A stretch of 64,000 nucleotides of DNA, from NCBI RefSeq assembly GCF_900095265.1, contig NZ_LT607670.1, forward strand, positions 124,001 to 188,000, in the 5' to 3' direction. Each line of letters begins with the position of its first letter. The first letter of the stretch is position 1. A model generated the notes under the pieces. It was not told the DNA's origin. It saw only the letters and a list, made by a program, of their open reading frames with translations, and ran no database searches. The stretch is from Janthinobacterium sp. UMAB-56. GTDB taxonomy: Bacteria; Pseudomonadota; Gammaproteobacteria; Burkholderiales; Burkholderiaceae_D. Shown here piece by piece: positions 28,083-37,050 of this stretch. The translations under genes and the position numbers were made by a program.

Positions 28083-29825
28083 TTAGTGTGAGTGGCGCGG
28101 CACGGCGGAACCGCGATTGCCGACCAGGAAGTCGAAATCGCAGCCTTCGTCGGCTTGCAACACGTGTTCGATGTACAGTTGCTGGTAGCCGCTCTTCGGC
28201 CCGGGCGCGCTGCCCAGTTCGCGGACCGCCAGGCGCTCGGCGATTTCCGCGTCGCTGAGGTCGATATTCAGGCTGCCGGCGTGGCAGTCGAGGGCGATCA
28301 TGTCGCCATCCTTGACGATGCCCAGCGGGCCGCCCGCCATGGCTTCCGGCGCCACGTGCAAGACGACGGTGCCGTAGGCCGTACCGCTCATGCGCGCATC
28401 CGAGATGCGCACCATGTCGGTGATGCCTTGCGCCAGCAGTTTCGGCGGCAAGCCCATATTGCCCACTTCAGCCATGCCCGGATAACCTTTCGGGCCGCAA
28501 TTTTTCATGACCAGCACGGAGTTCGCGTCGACGTCCAGGTCAGGATCGAGGATGCGCGATTTATAGTGCTCGAAATCCTCAAACACGACGGCCTTGCCGC
28601 GGTGCTGCATCAAATGCGGCGAGGCGGCCGACGGTTTCAGCACGGCGCCGCGTGGCGCCAGGTTGCCGCGCAACACGCAAATGCCGCCATCGGCCAGCAA
28701 GGGATTGTCCAGCGTACGCACCACTTCATCGTTGTAGATCGGCGCTTCGACGCAGTTGTCCCAGAGCGACTTGCCATTGACGGTCAGCGCATTCTTGTGC
28801 GGCAGCAAGTCGCCCTCGCCCAGGCGGCGTATCACGGCCGGCAAGCCGCCCGCATAGTAAAACTCTTCCATCAGGAAACGGCCCGAGGGCAGCAGGTCGA
28901 CGATGGTCGGCGTGCCACGGCCCACCGTAGTCCAGTCTTCCAGCTCCAGGGGCACGCCGATGCGCCCGGCAATGGCTTTCAAATGGATCACGGCATTGGT
29001 GGAACCGCCGATGGCGGCATTGACCTTGATGGCGTTTTCAAACGCTGCGCGCGTCAGCACTTTCGACAGGCGCAGGTCTTCGTGCACCATTTCGACGATG
29101 CGGATGCCCGACATATGCGCAAGCACGTAGCGGCGCGAATCGACGGCGGGAATGGCGGCGTTGTGCGGCAGGGACGTGCCCAGCGCTTCCGCCATGCTGG
29201 CCATGGTCGAGGCCGTGCCCATGGTGTTGCAGGTACCGGCCGAGCGCGACATGCCCGATTCGGCCGACATGAACTGGTGCAAGGTGATCGAACCGGCCTT
29301 CATCTGCTCGTGCAACTGCCATACGGCCGTGCCGGAACCGATGTCCTTGCCATTGAGTTTGCCGTTCAGCATGGGGCCGCCGCTGACGACGATCGTCGGG
29401 ATGTCGACGCTGGCCGCCCCCATCAGCAGCGCTGGCGTCGTCTTGTCGCAGCCAACCAGCAGCACGACGGCGTCCATCGGGTTGCCGCGAATCGATTCCT
29501 CCACGTCCATCGAGGCCAGGTTGCGCGTCAGCATGGCCGTCGGGCGCAGATTCGATTCGCCATTCGAAAAGACGGGGAATTCGACGGGGAAACCGCCCGC
29601 TTCCAGGATGCCGCGCTTGACGTGTTCGGCCAACTGGCGGAAATGCGCGTTGCAGGGAGTCAGTTCGGACCAGGTATTGCAGATGCCGATGATGGGCTTG
29701 CCGTGAAACTCATGGTCAGGTATGCCCTGGTTTTTCATCCAGCTGCGGTACATGAAGCCATTCTTGTCCTGCGAACCGAACCACTCGGCAGAGCGCAGGG
29801 CTACCTTCTTTTTTGTCTCAGACAT
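28083..29825 (-). CDS. L-arabinonate dehydratase, IlvD/Edd family
   Basis: 580 residues, the size of sugar-acid dehydratases. Iron-sulphur cysteines in CDKTTP and AGTCNTMGTAST, plus a third in FGSQDKNGF...GICNTWSELTPCN; C-terminal GPKGYPGMAEVGNM and ARMSGTAYGTVVLHV. It dehydrates L-arabinonate to 2-keto-3-deoxy-L-arabinonate. It is the first gene of the catabolic operon, 61 bp downstream of the -10 of composite element 2. Related enzymes use xylonate or gluconate; the arabinan context decides the call. Confidence 0.9.
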   Translation of the reverse strand: MSETKKKVALRSAEWFGSQDKNGFMYRSWMKNQGIPDHEFHGKPIIGICNTWSELTPCNAHFRQLAEHVKRGILEAGGFPVEFPVFSNGESNLRPTAMLTRNLASMDVEESIRGNPMDAVVLLVGCDKTTPALLMGAASVDIPTIVVSGGPMLNGKLNGKDIGSGTAVWQLHEQMKAGSITLHQFMSAESGMSRSAGTCNTMGTASTMASMAEALGTSLPHNAAIPAVDSRRYVLAHMSGIRIVEMVHEDLRLSKVLTRAAFENAIKVNAAIGGSTNAVIHLKAIAGRIGVPLELEDWTTVGRGTPTIVDLLPSGRFLMEEFYYAGGLPAVIRRLGEGDLLPHKNALTVNGKSLWDNCVEAPIYNDEVVRTLDNPLLADGGICVLRGNLAPRGAVLKPSAASPHLMQHRGKAVVFEDFEHYKSRILDPDLDVDANSVLVMKNCGPKGYPGMAEVGNMGLPPKLLAQGITDMVRISDARMSGTAYGTVVLHVAPEAMAGGPLGIVKDGDMIALDCHAGSLNIDLSDAEIAERLAVRELGSAPGPKSGYQQLYIEHVLQADEGCDFDFLVGNRGSAVPRHSH

Positions 29826-29886
29826 GCCATTCTCCTGGTTGTGCTATGCCGGATCTAAGGTCGTCGGCCCGGGCAGCGATGTTGGA

Positions 29887-29954
29887 ATACTAAAGAATCC
29901 TGCCATGCCTTTCCAATCAATTTTTAATGCGTTCCGATATCTAAAACGGTATCG
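29887..29954 (-). promoter_or_regulatory. Composite regulon element 2 (catabolic operon promoter)
   Basis: On the minus strand: CGATAC-N8-ATATCG (29954-29935, one mismatch between arms), 12 bp, AATTGATTGG (29922-29913), -10-like TAGTAT (29892-29887). Spacings equal those of elements 1 and 3. Confidence 0.75.
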
Positions 29955-29966
29955 GCATGCAACAAT

Positions 29967-30000
29967 GAAAACGCCCTGCGGGCGCGTGGCGGCAGGGCGT
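29967..30000 (-). terminator. Terminator after the epimerase operon
   Basis: In minus-strand RNA ACGCCCTGC (30000-29992) pairs with GCAGGGCGT (29979-29971), followed by UUUUCAUU. It separates the upstream operon (36348-30022) from composite element 2. Confidence 0.75.
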
Positions 30001-30021
30001 GGGCTGTTTTTGCTGCGGTGC

Positions 30022-31092
30022 TTACCCGACGGAAAAGCGGTAGACGGTTTGCGTCTGATACACCTCGCCCGGACGCAAGATGGTGCTGGGGAAGTGGGAC
30101 TGGTTCGGCGAATCCGGGAAATGCTGGGTTTCCAGGCACAGCGCGCCACGGTAGGCGATGGGGCCGTGCTTGCCGTGCTGGCTGCCGTCGAGGAAATTGC
30201 CCGAATAAAACTGGATACCGGGCTCCTGCGTGTACACCTGCATCACCCTGCCCGATTGCGTATCACGCACGCTGGCGGCCAGGTTCAGTCCGTGACCTGC
30301 CGTTAGATTGAGCACAAAGTTGTGATCGTAGCCACGGCCGATGCGGATCTGCTCATGCGGCAGGGCGATGCTGTCGCCGATGACGGTGTTCTGGCGCAAG
30401 TCGAACGGCGTGCCGGACACGTCCGCCAGTTCGCCCGTGGGGATAGAACCGGCGTCGACGGGCAGGTAGCGGTCCGCGTTGATGGTCAGCTCGTGGCCGA
30501 GGATAGTGCCCTGCCCCGCCAGATTAAAATAGCTGTGGTTAGTCAGGTTGACGGGCGTGGCCTGGTCCGTCACGGCGTGATAGCGCAGGCTCAGTGCGTT
30601 GTCATTGTCCAGTTCGTACACCAGGGTGACGTCCAGCTTGCCCGGATAACCGTCTTCGCCGTGGGGGCTGCTGCGCGTGAACGTGAGGCCCACGGCATCG
30701 TCCCGGGTGAACGGCTGGGCCTGCCACATGACCTGGTGAAAACCCTGGTTTCCGCCATGCAAGTGATTCGGCGCGTTGTTGACGGCCAGCTGGTAATTCT
30801 TGCCGTCGAGGTGGAAGCGCCCGGCCGCGATGCGGTTGCCGAAGCGCCCGATGACGGCCCCCAGGAAAGCGCCGTTGGCCAGATACGGTTCGATGCCCTC
30901 GAAACCGAGCACCACGTCGGCAAACACGCCATTGCGGTCCGGCACATGGATTTCGCTGATGATGGCGCCAAAGTCGAGCACCTTCACCTGCATGCCCTGG
31001 CGGTTCGTCAAGGTAAAGACGCTGACGTGCTGGCCATCGGGCAGGACGCCGAATGGCGCTTGCGTCACTGATACGGAATCAACTGGGGTCAT
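30022..31092 (-). CDS. Aldose 1-epimerase (mutarotase)
   Basis: 356 residues from ATG 31092; an open frame to 31197 lies inside the GH43 gene. Galactose-mutarotase fold: IGRFGNRIAAGRFHLDGK, NHLHGG (catalytic His), TNHSYFNLAG (second His) and a Glu in YTQEPGIQFYSGNF. It interconverts alpha and beta anomers of the freed sugar, feeding arabinose or galactose to the dehydrogenase. No signal peptide. Last gene of the receptor-symporter-GH43 operon, with a terminator 22 bp downstream. Confidence 0.9.
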   Translation of the reverse strand: MTPVDSVSVTQAPFGVLPDGQHVSVFTLTNRQGMQVKVLDFGAIISEIHVPDRNGVFADVVLGFEGIEPYLANGAFLGAVIGRFGNRIAAGRFHLDGKNYQLAVNNAPNHLHGGNQGFHQVMWQAQPFTRDDAVGLTFTRSSPHGEDGYPGKLDVTLVYELDNDNALSLRYHAVTDQATPVNLTNHSYFNLAGQGTILGHELTINADRYLPVDAGSIPTGELADVSGTPFDLRQNTVIGDSIALPHEQIRIGRGYDHNFVLNLTAGHGLNLAASVRDTQSGRVMQVYTQEPGIQFYSGNFLDGSQHGKHGPIAYRGALCLETQHFPDSPNQSHFPSTILRPGEVYQTQTVYRFSVG

Positions 31093-31109
31093 GGCGTCGG
31101 GTCCAGGTT

Positions 31110-32057
31110 TTACAGGGTCGATGAGCGGCCAAACACGGGCATGCCTTGCGCATCCCAGCGCAGCGGTTTGACAAACGTGTGGCGGTCCGGGTTCCACAAC
31201 GGGTCGCCGACGATTTCCGTGTAGGTGCGGGCATGGTATACCAGCAACACGCCGTCGCCGTCGTCAGCCGTCGTGAAGCTGTTGTGACCGGGGCCGTAAA
31301 TGCCGTGCTCGTAGCAGGTGGCAAACACCGGCTCGGGCGACTTCGTCCACGAGGATGGGTCGAGCAAGTCGGCCGTATCATCGGCCCACAACAAGCCCAT
31401 GGCGTAGTTTTCATCGGTGGCGCTGGCCGAATAGCTGATGAATATCTTGCCCTTGCGTTTCAGCACGGACGGTCCCTCGTTGACCCAGAAGCCGCGGATT
31501 TCCCAATCGAACTCGGGTTTGCTGAGCATCACGGGCGGGCCGGCCAGCTGCCACGGCGTGGACATCGGCGCGATGTACAGGTTGGAATTGCCTTCGACGG
31601 CGACATCCTTCTGCGCCCACAGGTAGTACAGCACGCCATCGTGCGTAAAGGTGGTGGCGTCCAGGCAGAAGGTGTCGATACCCGTATCGATCTGCCCCAT
31701 GAATTCCCACTCGCCGTCGAGCGGGTTGGCATGGGTATTGCGGATCGCATACATGCGGTGCTGGAACAAATTACCTTTAATCTCGCGGCTCGGTGCGGCG
31801 GAGAAATACACATACCAGGCGCCCTGGTTGAAATGCAATTCCGGCGCCCACACCAGCTCGCTGTACGGCCCCGTTTCCGGCTTGTGCCACACGTCCGCCG
31901 CCGGCGCCTGTGCCAGGCCGGCGATGCTGTCGGCGCGGCGCAGTTCGATGCGGTCATACTGCGGCACGGAAGCCGTAAAGTAATAATAGCCGTCGCTGTG
32001 GCGGTAGATATGCGGGTCGGCGCGTTGTTCGATCAGCGGTTTCAGTACGTCAGCCAT
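31110..32057 (-). CDS. GH43 family alpha-L-arabinofuranosidase, cytoplasmic
   Basis: 315 residues from ATG 32057 (GGAG site; a GTG two codons earlier is possible). No signal peptide, unlike the other two GH43 enzymes here. GH43 acids: Asp14 in RADPHIYR, Asp in FCLDATTF and Glu in WVNEGPSVL. Similar to exo-acting GH43 enzymes that trim short arabino-oligosaccharides. Together with the symporter upstream it suggests uptake of oligosaccharides and intracellular cleavage. Confidence 0.87.
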   Translation of the reverse strand: MADVLKPLIEQRADPHIYRHSDGYYYFTASVPQYDRIELRRADSIAGLAQAPAADVWHKPETGPYSELVWAPELHFNQGAWYVYFSAAPSREIKGNLFQHRMYAIRNTHANPLDGEWEFMGQIDTGIDTFCLDATTFTHDGVLYYLWAQKDVAVEGNSNLYIAPMSTPWQLAGPPVMLSKPEFDWEIRGFWVNEGPSVLKRKGKIFISYSASATDENYAMGLLWADDTADLLDPSSWTKSPEPVFATCYEHGIYGPGHNSFTTADDGDGVLLVYHARTYTEIVGDPLWNPDRHTFVKPLRWDAQGMPVFGRSSTL

Positions 32058-32102
32058 AAGCACTCCAAATCATTTCATTAAGTTAAATTAGTTTGCCTTA
32101 CA

Positions 32103-32220
32103 ACACCTGAGAAAACCATCGCGAGCGGAAGGGAGAGGTGGCTAAGAAGCGCCACCGTACTCGCCTACGGTGAGCACCGCAGGCCGCCTATACCGACGCG
32201 CAGCAGGTTTGCTCAGGTGT
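32103..32220 (-). repeat. 118-bp imperfect-palindromic structured element
   Basis: Outer arms 32103-32117 (ACACCTGAGAAAACC) and 32206-32220 pair over 15 bp with one mismatch. Inside are hairpins GGTGGC...GCCACC (32137-32156) and CGGT-gagc-ACCG (about 32168-32179) and a GC-rich third arm. It starts 2 bp after the symporter stop codon. It could be a mobile intergenic repeat or an mRNA-processing structure; no coding potential seen. Confidence 0.55.
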
Positions 32221-32222
32221 CC

Positions 32223-33575
32223 TCATGCAGCCACGTAGCCGCGCTTATGCATTTCAGTTTTCACGCCCGTGTAATAGCTGTCGCTGATGCGGTACTTGAA
32301 CATCAGCAAGCCCATCAGCAAGTGGAAAAAGCCCGGGATGATTGACAGCATCAGGGCGATACCGTTGAGGGCGAATTGCGTTTGCTCATGGTTGGGCTGG
32401 TAATCGAAATACGCCAGCAGCACGCCCACCAAGCCACCGGCCACTGCCATGCCCGCCTTCTGGCAGACGGAAATGCCGCCAAAAGCGAAGCCGGAAACGC
32501 GCTTGCCCGTCTTCACTTGACCGTAATCGATGGTCTCCGCGATAGCCGACCAGAACACGGGTGCATGCAAGTCCACCACGAAGGACAGCAGGAAATACAG
32601 GGCGAAGGCCAGCACGGTGTCGCTCGGTTTCACAAAGAAATAGATCGCCAGGCTGATCAGTGCCACGCCGATCTGCGTGTAGCGGAACAGTTTCACCTTG
32701 CAATAAAACTTGGTGATCCAGGTCGAGGCGATCATGGCCAAAATGGCGGCCACCACGCCCGTGGTGAGGAAGGCTGCCACGGTTTCCGTGCTGCCGCCCA
32801 GGTAGTATTTCGCGTAATAAATGGCGACGGAGCCGCGCACCACGTAGCCGATGGTGCCCGTGACGCACACGCCGCACAGCACCAGCCACTGGTCGTTCTG
32901 CAGCAGCACTTTCAACTGTGCCAGCAACGATTGTTTTTCCACTACGTGCACGACGCGCTCGGTGGTGGCGAAATAGCAGAACAGGAACAGGGCCACGCCC
33001 ATGACAGCCATCACGGCCATGGCCGCCTGGTAGCCGACGGCCGGGTTGCCGCCGCCCCAGCGCTGCGACAAGATCGGCACGACAATGGTGACCATGAAGG
33101 CACCGATCTTGGCGAAGAACAGGCGGTAGCCGTTGGCCGACAGGCGGTCCTGCGGGTCGCTGGTCAAGCCGCTGATCAGGGAAATATAGGGGATGCCCAC
33201 GCCGGCCGTCATGACCGTCATCAGGATATAGGTCGAATATGCCCAGATCAGCTTGGCGTCATACTGCCACTCGGGCGTGCTGAAGACAAAGAAGACGCTG
33301 ACGCCATACGGCACGGCCAGCCACAGCAGATACGGCCGATAGCGGCCCGAGGCAAAGCTGTAGCGGTCGGTAATCTGTCCCATGACCAGGTCGGCGATGG
33401 CGCCGATGACTTTCACGGCCACGAACAGCAGGGCCAGGTCGGTGGTTTTCAAGCCATAGATATCGGTATAGAAAAAGGTAATGATCAGCATCATCGACGA
33501 AATGACGACATTGAGCGCCATGTCGCCGGCGCCGAAGCCGACCTTTTCAACGGTAGATAATTTTTGCGTCTCCAT
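32223..33575 (-). CDS. Sugar:cation symporter, GPH family (MFS)
   Basis: 450 residues with about 12 hydrophobic helices. GAGDMALNVV near the start, DIYGLK, and the loop QITDRYSFASGRYRPYLL are signatures of glycoside-pentoside-hexuronide symporters. Such proteins carry arabinosides, xylosides or melibiose with H+ or Na+. Between the TonB receptor (115 bp upstream) and cytoplasmic GH43, so arabino-oligosaccharide import across the inner membrane is likely. This would run beside the YtfQ-type ABC system. Confidence 0.88.
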   Translation of the reverse strand: METQKLSTVEKVGFGAGDMALNVVISSMMLIITFFYTDIYGLKTTDLALLFVAVKVIGAIADLVMGQITDRYSFASGRYRPYLLWLAVPYGVSVFFVFSTPEWQYDAKLIWAYSTYILMTVMTAGVGIPYISLISGLTSDPQDRLSANGYRLFFAKIGAFMVTIVVPILSQRWGGGNPAVGYQAAMAVMAVMGVALFLFCYFATTERVVHVVEKQSLLAQLKVLLQNDQWLVLCGVCVTGTIGYVVRGSVAIYYAKYYLGGSTETVAAFLTTGVVAAILAMIASTWITKFYCKVKLFRYTQIGVALISLAIYFFVKPSDTVLAFALYFLLSFVVDLHAPVFWSAIAETIDYGQVKTGKRVSGFAFGGISVCQKAGMAVAGGLVGVLLAYFDYQPNHEQTQFALNGIALMLSIIPGFFHLLMGLLMFKYRISDSYYTGVKTEMHKRGYVAA

Positions 33576-33633
33576 GCTTTTCGTCCATTCTTTTTATGAT
33601 GAATCGTGCCTACCTATCAATGACAACAGACAA

Positions 33634-33665
33634 GGGCGTTGCTGGCCGAAACCATGACAACGCCC
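33634..33665 (-). promoter_or_regulatory. Intercistronic hairpin between TonB receptor and symporter
   Basis: GGGCGTTG (33634-33641) and CAACGCCC (33658-33665) form a perfect 8-bp stem without a U-tract. It could protect the abundant receptor message or give partial termination, lowering symporter expression. Confidence 0.4.
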
Positions 33666-33690
33666 TGCACCGAAGTTTATTTGCTGCGCA

Positions 33691-36348
33691 TTACATTTTC
33701 CAGCGCAAGGACAAGCCTACCGTCCGGTCATAGCGGCGCGTATCGCGCGGATACACGCCCGGCGTGTTCCAGTAATCCTTGAACTTGGTATCGAGCAAGT
33801 TATTCCCATCGAGCGTCACGGTGAACTGGTCGTTGATCTTGTATGACAGCGAACCGTCCAGCTGGGCCGTCGGCGCCACCTTCAAGTCCAGGCCGGGGCC
33901 GCCCTGGTTGTAGCTGTCGATGAATTTCGAGCGCCAGTTGTAGGCCAGGCGGCCCGACCAGGCGTCTTTTTCATACAGCAATACCAGGTTGTAAGAGTAG
34001 CGCGACACGCCCGTGATGGCATGGCTGCCCGTCTCGTCGTCGGTCGTGCCGCTCATATAGGTGCCGTTCGCCTGCAAGCCCAGGCCGCTCAACAGGCCCG
34101 GCAAGCCGTCATAGAACTGCTGGTAGCCAACTTCCAGCCCCTGCAGTTTACCGGCGGCCGTGTTGTATGGGCGGTCCACATCGTAGGTCTTGCCGGCGAT
34201 GGTTTCGCTGGCAATGCGCTGCTGGATATAGCCGTCGAACTTGTGGTGGAACACGGTGGCCGTCACGGAACCGGCCGGTGCGAAATACCATTCCAGTGCG
34301 GCATCGACATTGTCGCCCGTCACCGGTTTCAGGCTCGGATTGCCGCCCGCGCCCGTCGCCTTCACCGTTTCCGTCGAATTGACCAGGGCCACGCCGGGGT
34401 TCAGCTGCGAAAAGCCGGGCCGGCTGATGGTGCGGCCTGCTGCGAAGCGGCCGACCAGGTCGGCGCGCAGCTTGATTTTCAGGGCCACGCTCGGCAGCAC
34501 ATCGGTGCTGGACGTGTCGCTGATGACGGGCGTGTAGACGCCGTCTTGCGAACTGTTGCCTTGCAAGCTTTGCTCGGTGCGCACGACGCGCAGGCCCACG
34601 GTGCCGTCGACGGGGTAAGCGCCCAGCTTGAAGGCGATCTTCGCCTTGGTATAAATGGAATACGTCTTTTCCGTATCCTTGAAGAAGGAGCCCGGGTCCA
34701 TGGCGCGTGCCGCGCTGCTGCCCGTGACGGCTTGGCGCAGGGTGTCCGTGTTATTGAGCAGGAAGCTGGCGCATGGCGTGTACCATTGCTTCAAGCCGTA
34801 GTCGGGCCCGCCGCTGGACATCGGTTCCGACAGGCAATTGAGGCCCGGAATCGAGGTCACGCTCTGGCGGCTGAAAGGAAACGCTGCGCCGGACACGTCC
34901 GGTGCTTCCGCATTGCCCTCGAAACTCTTGATCGATTCCGCCTCACGCTTCACGCCGCGCAGGCCGACGCTGATTTCCTTGAAGAAGCCCCCCTCGCTCG
35001 GCGTGTACGCCAGGTAGGCGCGCACATCGTTCGAACTGCCTTGATCCCGGCCGTAGCGGTCAAAAAAGCCCTTCAGATAGTAATTCGACGGGTCTTGCAA
35101 GTCGCTGCCCGTGTAGTCGACGTGCAAGGTACCGTTCTGGTTGGTGTTGATGCGGGCATTCGGCACGACGGTGATGGCGTCGAGAATCGGATTGCGCCAG
35201 GTATAGCTGCTCTTGGTGCTGGCCACTTCCGACGTAAAACGCCATTCCGGGTTGATATCCCACAAACCGCCCACGGCAAATTGATGCGTATTCGTCTGGT
35301 TCTTGTTCGCCTGCGTCGACATGATGGTGTTGACGTTGGTGGAAGTGAGCGTTTGCAACTGATCGGTGCCGGGTATTTTCGTGGCAGACACGGGCGTGCC
35401 CCACCATGGCAAGCCGACGAAATAATCGGATTCCGCATCGAGCAGGAAGCGCGTGGCCATGCCTTCGGCATACAGCTCGACATCGGCGTTCGGGCGCCAT
35501 TGCAGCACGGCATTGGCGGTCGTGCGGCGGCGGTCGCCCTTGATCGGCAGCAAGCCCACCTGGTCCGGCCCCGTCAAACCGGGCAACAGGAAGCTTTTAT
35601 CCACGGGCGCCGTATTGAACGCGCGTTCTTCATGGTAGCGCTGCTGCTGTTGCGACAAGCCCAGCAACGCGCCCACTTCGCCGATGCCCGTCTTCCAGCG
35701 GTTAGCCACCATGCCGCTGATATTCGGGTCGGTGGCTTTCGATTTGTCGCTGTAGACGGCGCGCGTGTTGACGCTGGCCGTGAATTCCTTGAAGTCGAAC
35801 GGGCGGTTGGTGCGCACGTCGATGATGCCGGCCACGCCCCCTTCGACCTGGTCCGCGCCCTGCGACTTGTACACGTCCACGCGCTGCAGCATGGTGGCGG
35901 GAATGTCGGCCAGGTTGACGTAGCGGCCCGTGGTGGTAAACAGTTCGCGGCCATTGAGCAGGGTCGTGACGTCGCGCAAGCCGCGTATCATGACGGCGCT
36001 GGCCTCGCCTGAATCGCGGCGAATCTGGATGCCGGAAATGCGCGCCAGGGTCTCGGCCACGTTGTTATCGGGGAATTTGCCGATGTCGTCGGCCACGATG
36101 GAATCGATGACCTGGTCCGAGCGCATCTTGATCTGCTGCGAATTTTGCGCCGAGCGGCGCACGCCGCTGACGGTCACGACAGACACTTCCGCCGCCGGCT
36201 CGGCACTGGCATCGGCCACCACCGCATCCTGCGCCCAGACCGAAGCCGTACTCAGCAGCCCAATACCGGCCAATGCCGCAACGGCTGCCTTCAGGGTGAA
36301 TGGACGAGGGGAAGTGGCCGCGAGCGGGCCGGTGGCGTTGTGCATCAT
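33691..36348 (-). CDS. TonB-dependent outer-membrane receptor (arabinan/arabino-oligosaccharide)
   Basis: 885 residues from ATG 36348, preceded by GGAGACTC; the open frame to 36390 is rejected because 36348 also matches the element-to-start distance at the other two promoters. Signal peptide (to about residue 40, VWAQD), TonB-box-like VSVVTVSGVRRS, plug domain (VIDSIVADDIGKFPDNNVAETLARISGIQI, MIRGLRDVTTLLNGRE) and a 22-strand barrel ending in RWKM. This TonB-receptor type (ending TVGLSLRWKM) handles plant polysaccharide fragments. It heads an operon with symporter, GH43 and epimerase. Confidence 0.93.
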   Translation of the reverse strand: MMHNATGPLAATSPRPFTLKAAVAALAGIGLLSTASVWAQDAVVADASAEPAAEVSVVTVSGVRRSAQNSQQIKMRSDQVIDSIVADDIGKFPDNNVAETLARISGIQIRRDSGEASAVMIRGLRDVTTLLNGRELFTTTGRYVNLADIPATMLQRVDVYKSQGADQVEGGVAGIIDVRTNRPFDFKEFTASVNTRAVYSDKSKATDPNISGMVANRWKTGIGEVGALLGLSQQQQRYHEERAFNTAPVDKSFLLPGLTGPDQVGLLPIKGDRRRTTANAVLQWRPNADVELYAEGMATRFLLDAESDYFVGLPWWGTPVSATKIPGTDQLQTLTSTNVNTIMSTQANKNQTNTHQFAVGGLWDINPEWRFTSEVASTKSSYTWRNPILDAITVVPNARINTNQNGTLHVDYTGSDLQDPSNYYLKGFFDRYGRDQGSSNDVRAYLAYTPSEGGFFKEISVGLRGVKREAESIKSFEGNAEAPDVSGAAFPFSRQSVTSIPGLNCLSEPMSSGGPDYGLKQWYTPCASFLLNNTDTLRQAVTGSSAARAMDPGSFFKDTEKTYSIYTKAKIAFKLGAYPVDGTVGLRVVRTEQSLQGNSSQDGVYTPVISDTSSTDVLPSVALKIKLRADLVGRFAAGRTISRPGFSQLNPGVALVNSTETVKATGAGGNPSLKPVTGDNVDAALEWYFAPAGSVTATVFHHKFDGYIQQRIASETIAGKTYDVDRPYNTAAGKLQGLEVGYQQFYDGLPGLLSGLGLQANGTYMSGTTDDETGSHAITGVSRYSYNLVLLYEKDAWSGRLAYNWRSKFIDSYNQGGPGLDLKVAPTAQLDGSLSYKINDQFTVTLDGNNLLDTKFKDYWNTPGVYPRDTRRYDRTVGLSLRWKM

Positions 36349-36412
36349 GAGTCTCCAGGTATTGTTTTGATATTGTTGTGCAGCTTGCATGTCGTGCGCA
36401 TGCTCGGCGTTT

Positions 36413-36480
36413 ATCTTAGGGGCTGGACGATAATCTCTCCAATCAATTTTTCCGCAGTTTCGATATCAATTTTGATATCG
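36413..36480 (-). promoter_or_regulatory. Composite regulon element 3 (TonB receptor operon promoter)
   Basis: On the minus strand: perfect CGATAT-N8-ATATCG (36480-36461), 12 bp, AATTGATTGG (36448-36439), -10-like TAAGAT (36418-36413). Same spacings as elements 1 and 2. The region 36481-36678 beyond it holds nothing I can identify. Confidence 0.78.
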
Positions 36481-36678
36481 GCGGTGGGAGCACTTGGGAG
36501 CTTGTAAAGCGACAACGGCAGGGGCGTCAGGGGCGTTTTCGAGCGGGCGGCGCACAAAGAAGTGGCATCCCTGGCAAGCAGCGATACAGACCTGGTCAGG
36601 TTTGTTGAAATAAGAGTGGGGATACAGCATGCAGCAGCATGGCAATGCTGGCTGGATAAAACGCGAGTCTTGATTTGT

Positions 36679-36726
36679 CTGGTGCGGCTGGCGGGGATCG
36701 AACCCACGACCCTTGGCTTCGGAGGC
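36679..36726 (-). repeat. attL-like 48-bp direct repeat (3' part of tRNA-Arg)
   Basis: Exact copy of 41861-41908: the 3' portion of tRNA-Arg from the anticodon loop through CCA. It lacks the 5' half, so it is not a tRNA gene. It marks the left end of the genomic island. Confidence 0.92.
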
Positions 36727-36729
36727 TCG

Positions 36730-36769
36730 TTAGACGACTACGAAAACTGGCATATTTTACTGTAACTCC
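36730..36769 (-). pseudogene. Possible second integrase leader/start remnant
   Basis: GGAGTTAC (36769-36762) followed by ATG at 36753 and six further codons before TAA. The right-hand integrase has the same GGAGTTAC before its ATG, and both are preceded by TTGGGAAAA-type repeats. This suggests a second, nearly deleted integrase. Confidence 0.35.
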
Positions 36770-37050
36770 TTGAATTTACATCATATTCCTACCGGTAGAA
36801 TTAGGCAAGGCAAGGAAAGGTTGGGAAGAAAATCGCGGATAATTTTCCCCAAGATTTTTCCCAAGCTCTTCGCTGCTATCAGGTTGCAAACCAAAGAGGA
36901 CGTACAGCGGCTATCAGTACCTGAAAGTGGCGCTAGTGGCTTAACCCGGTTTTCCGTTCCACTGCACCTCAAACCCCACGGAGCGCGGAATCAGCAGACA
37001 GTCAACATCGGAAGGTTTCGTCAAAACGCACAACGCCTTTCCAAGGTACG
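36770..37050. other. Non-coding left arm of the island
   Basis: No convincing gene. AATTTTCCCCAAGATTTTTC at 36841-36860 resembles GGGATTTTTCCCAAAACTTT at 41781-41800 near the other end; these could be integrase arm-binding sites. Confidence 0.45.

Noticed and set aside
34021-36012. Plus-strand frame of about 660 codons
   Set aside because: Antisense to the TonB receptor, no recognisable domain or ribosome site.
36679-36754. Second tRNA-Arg gene
   Set aside because: Only the 3' half is present; sequence after the anticodon loop cannot form D-arm or acceptor stem.
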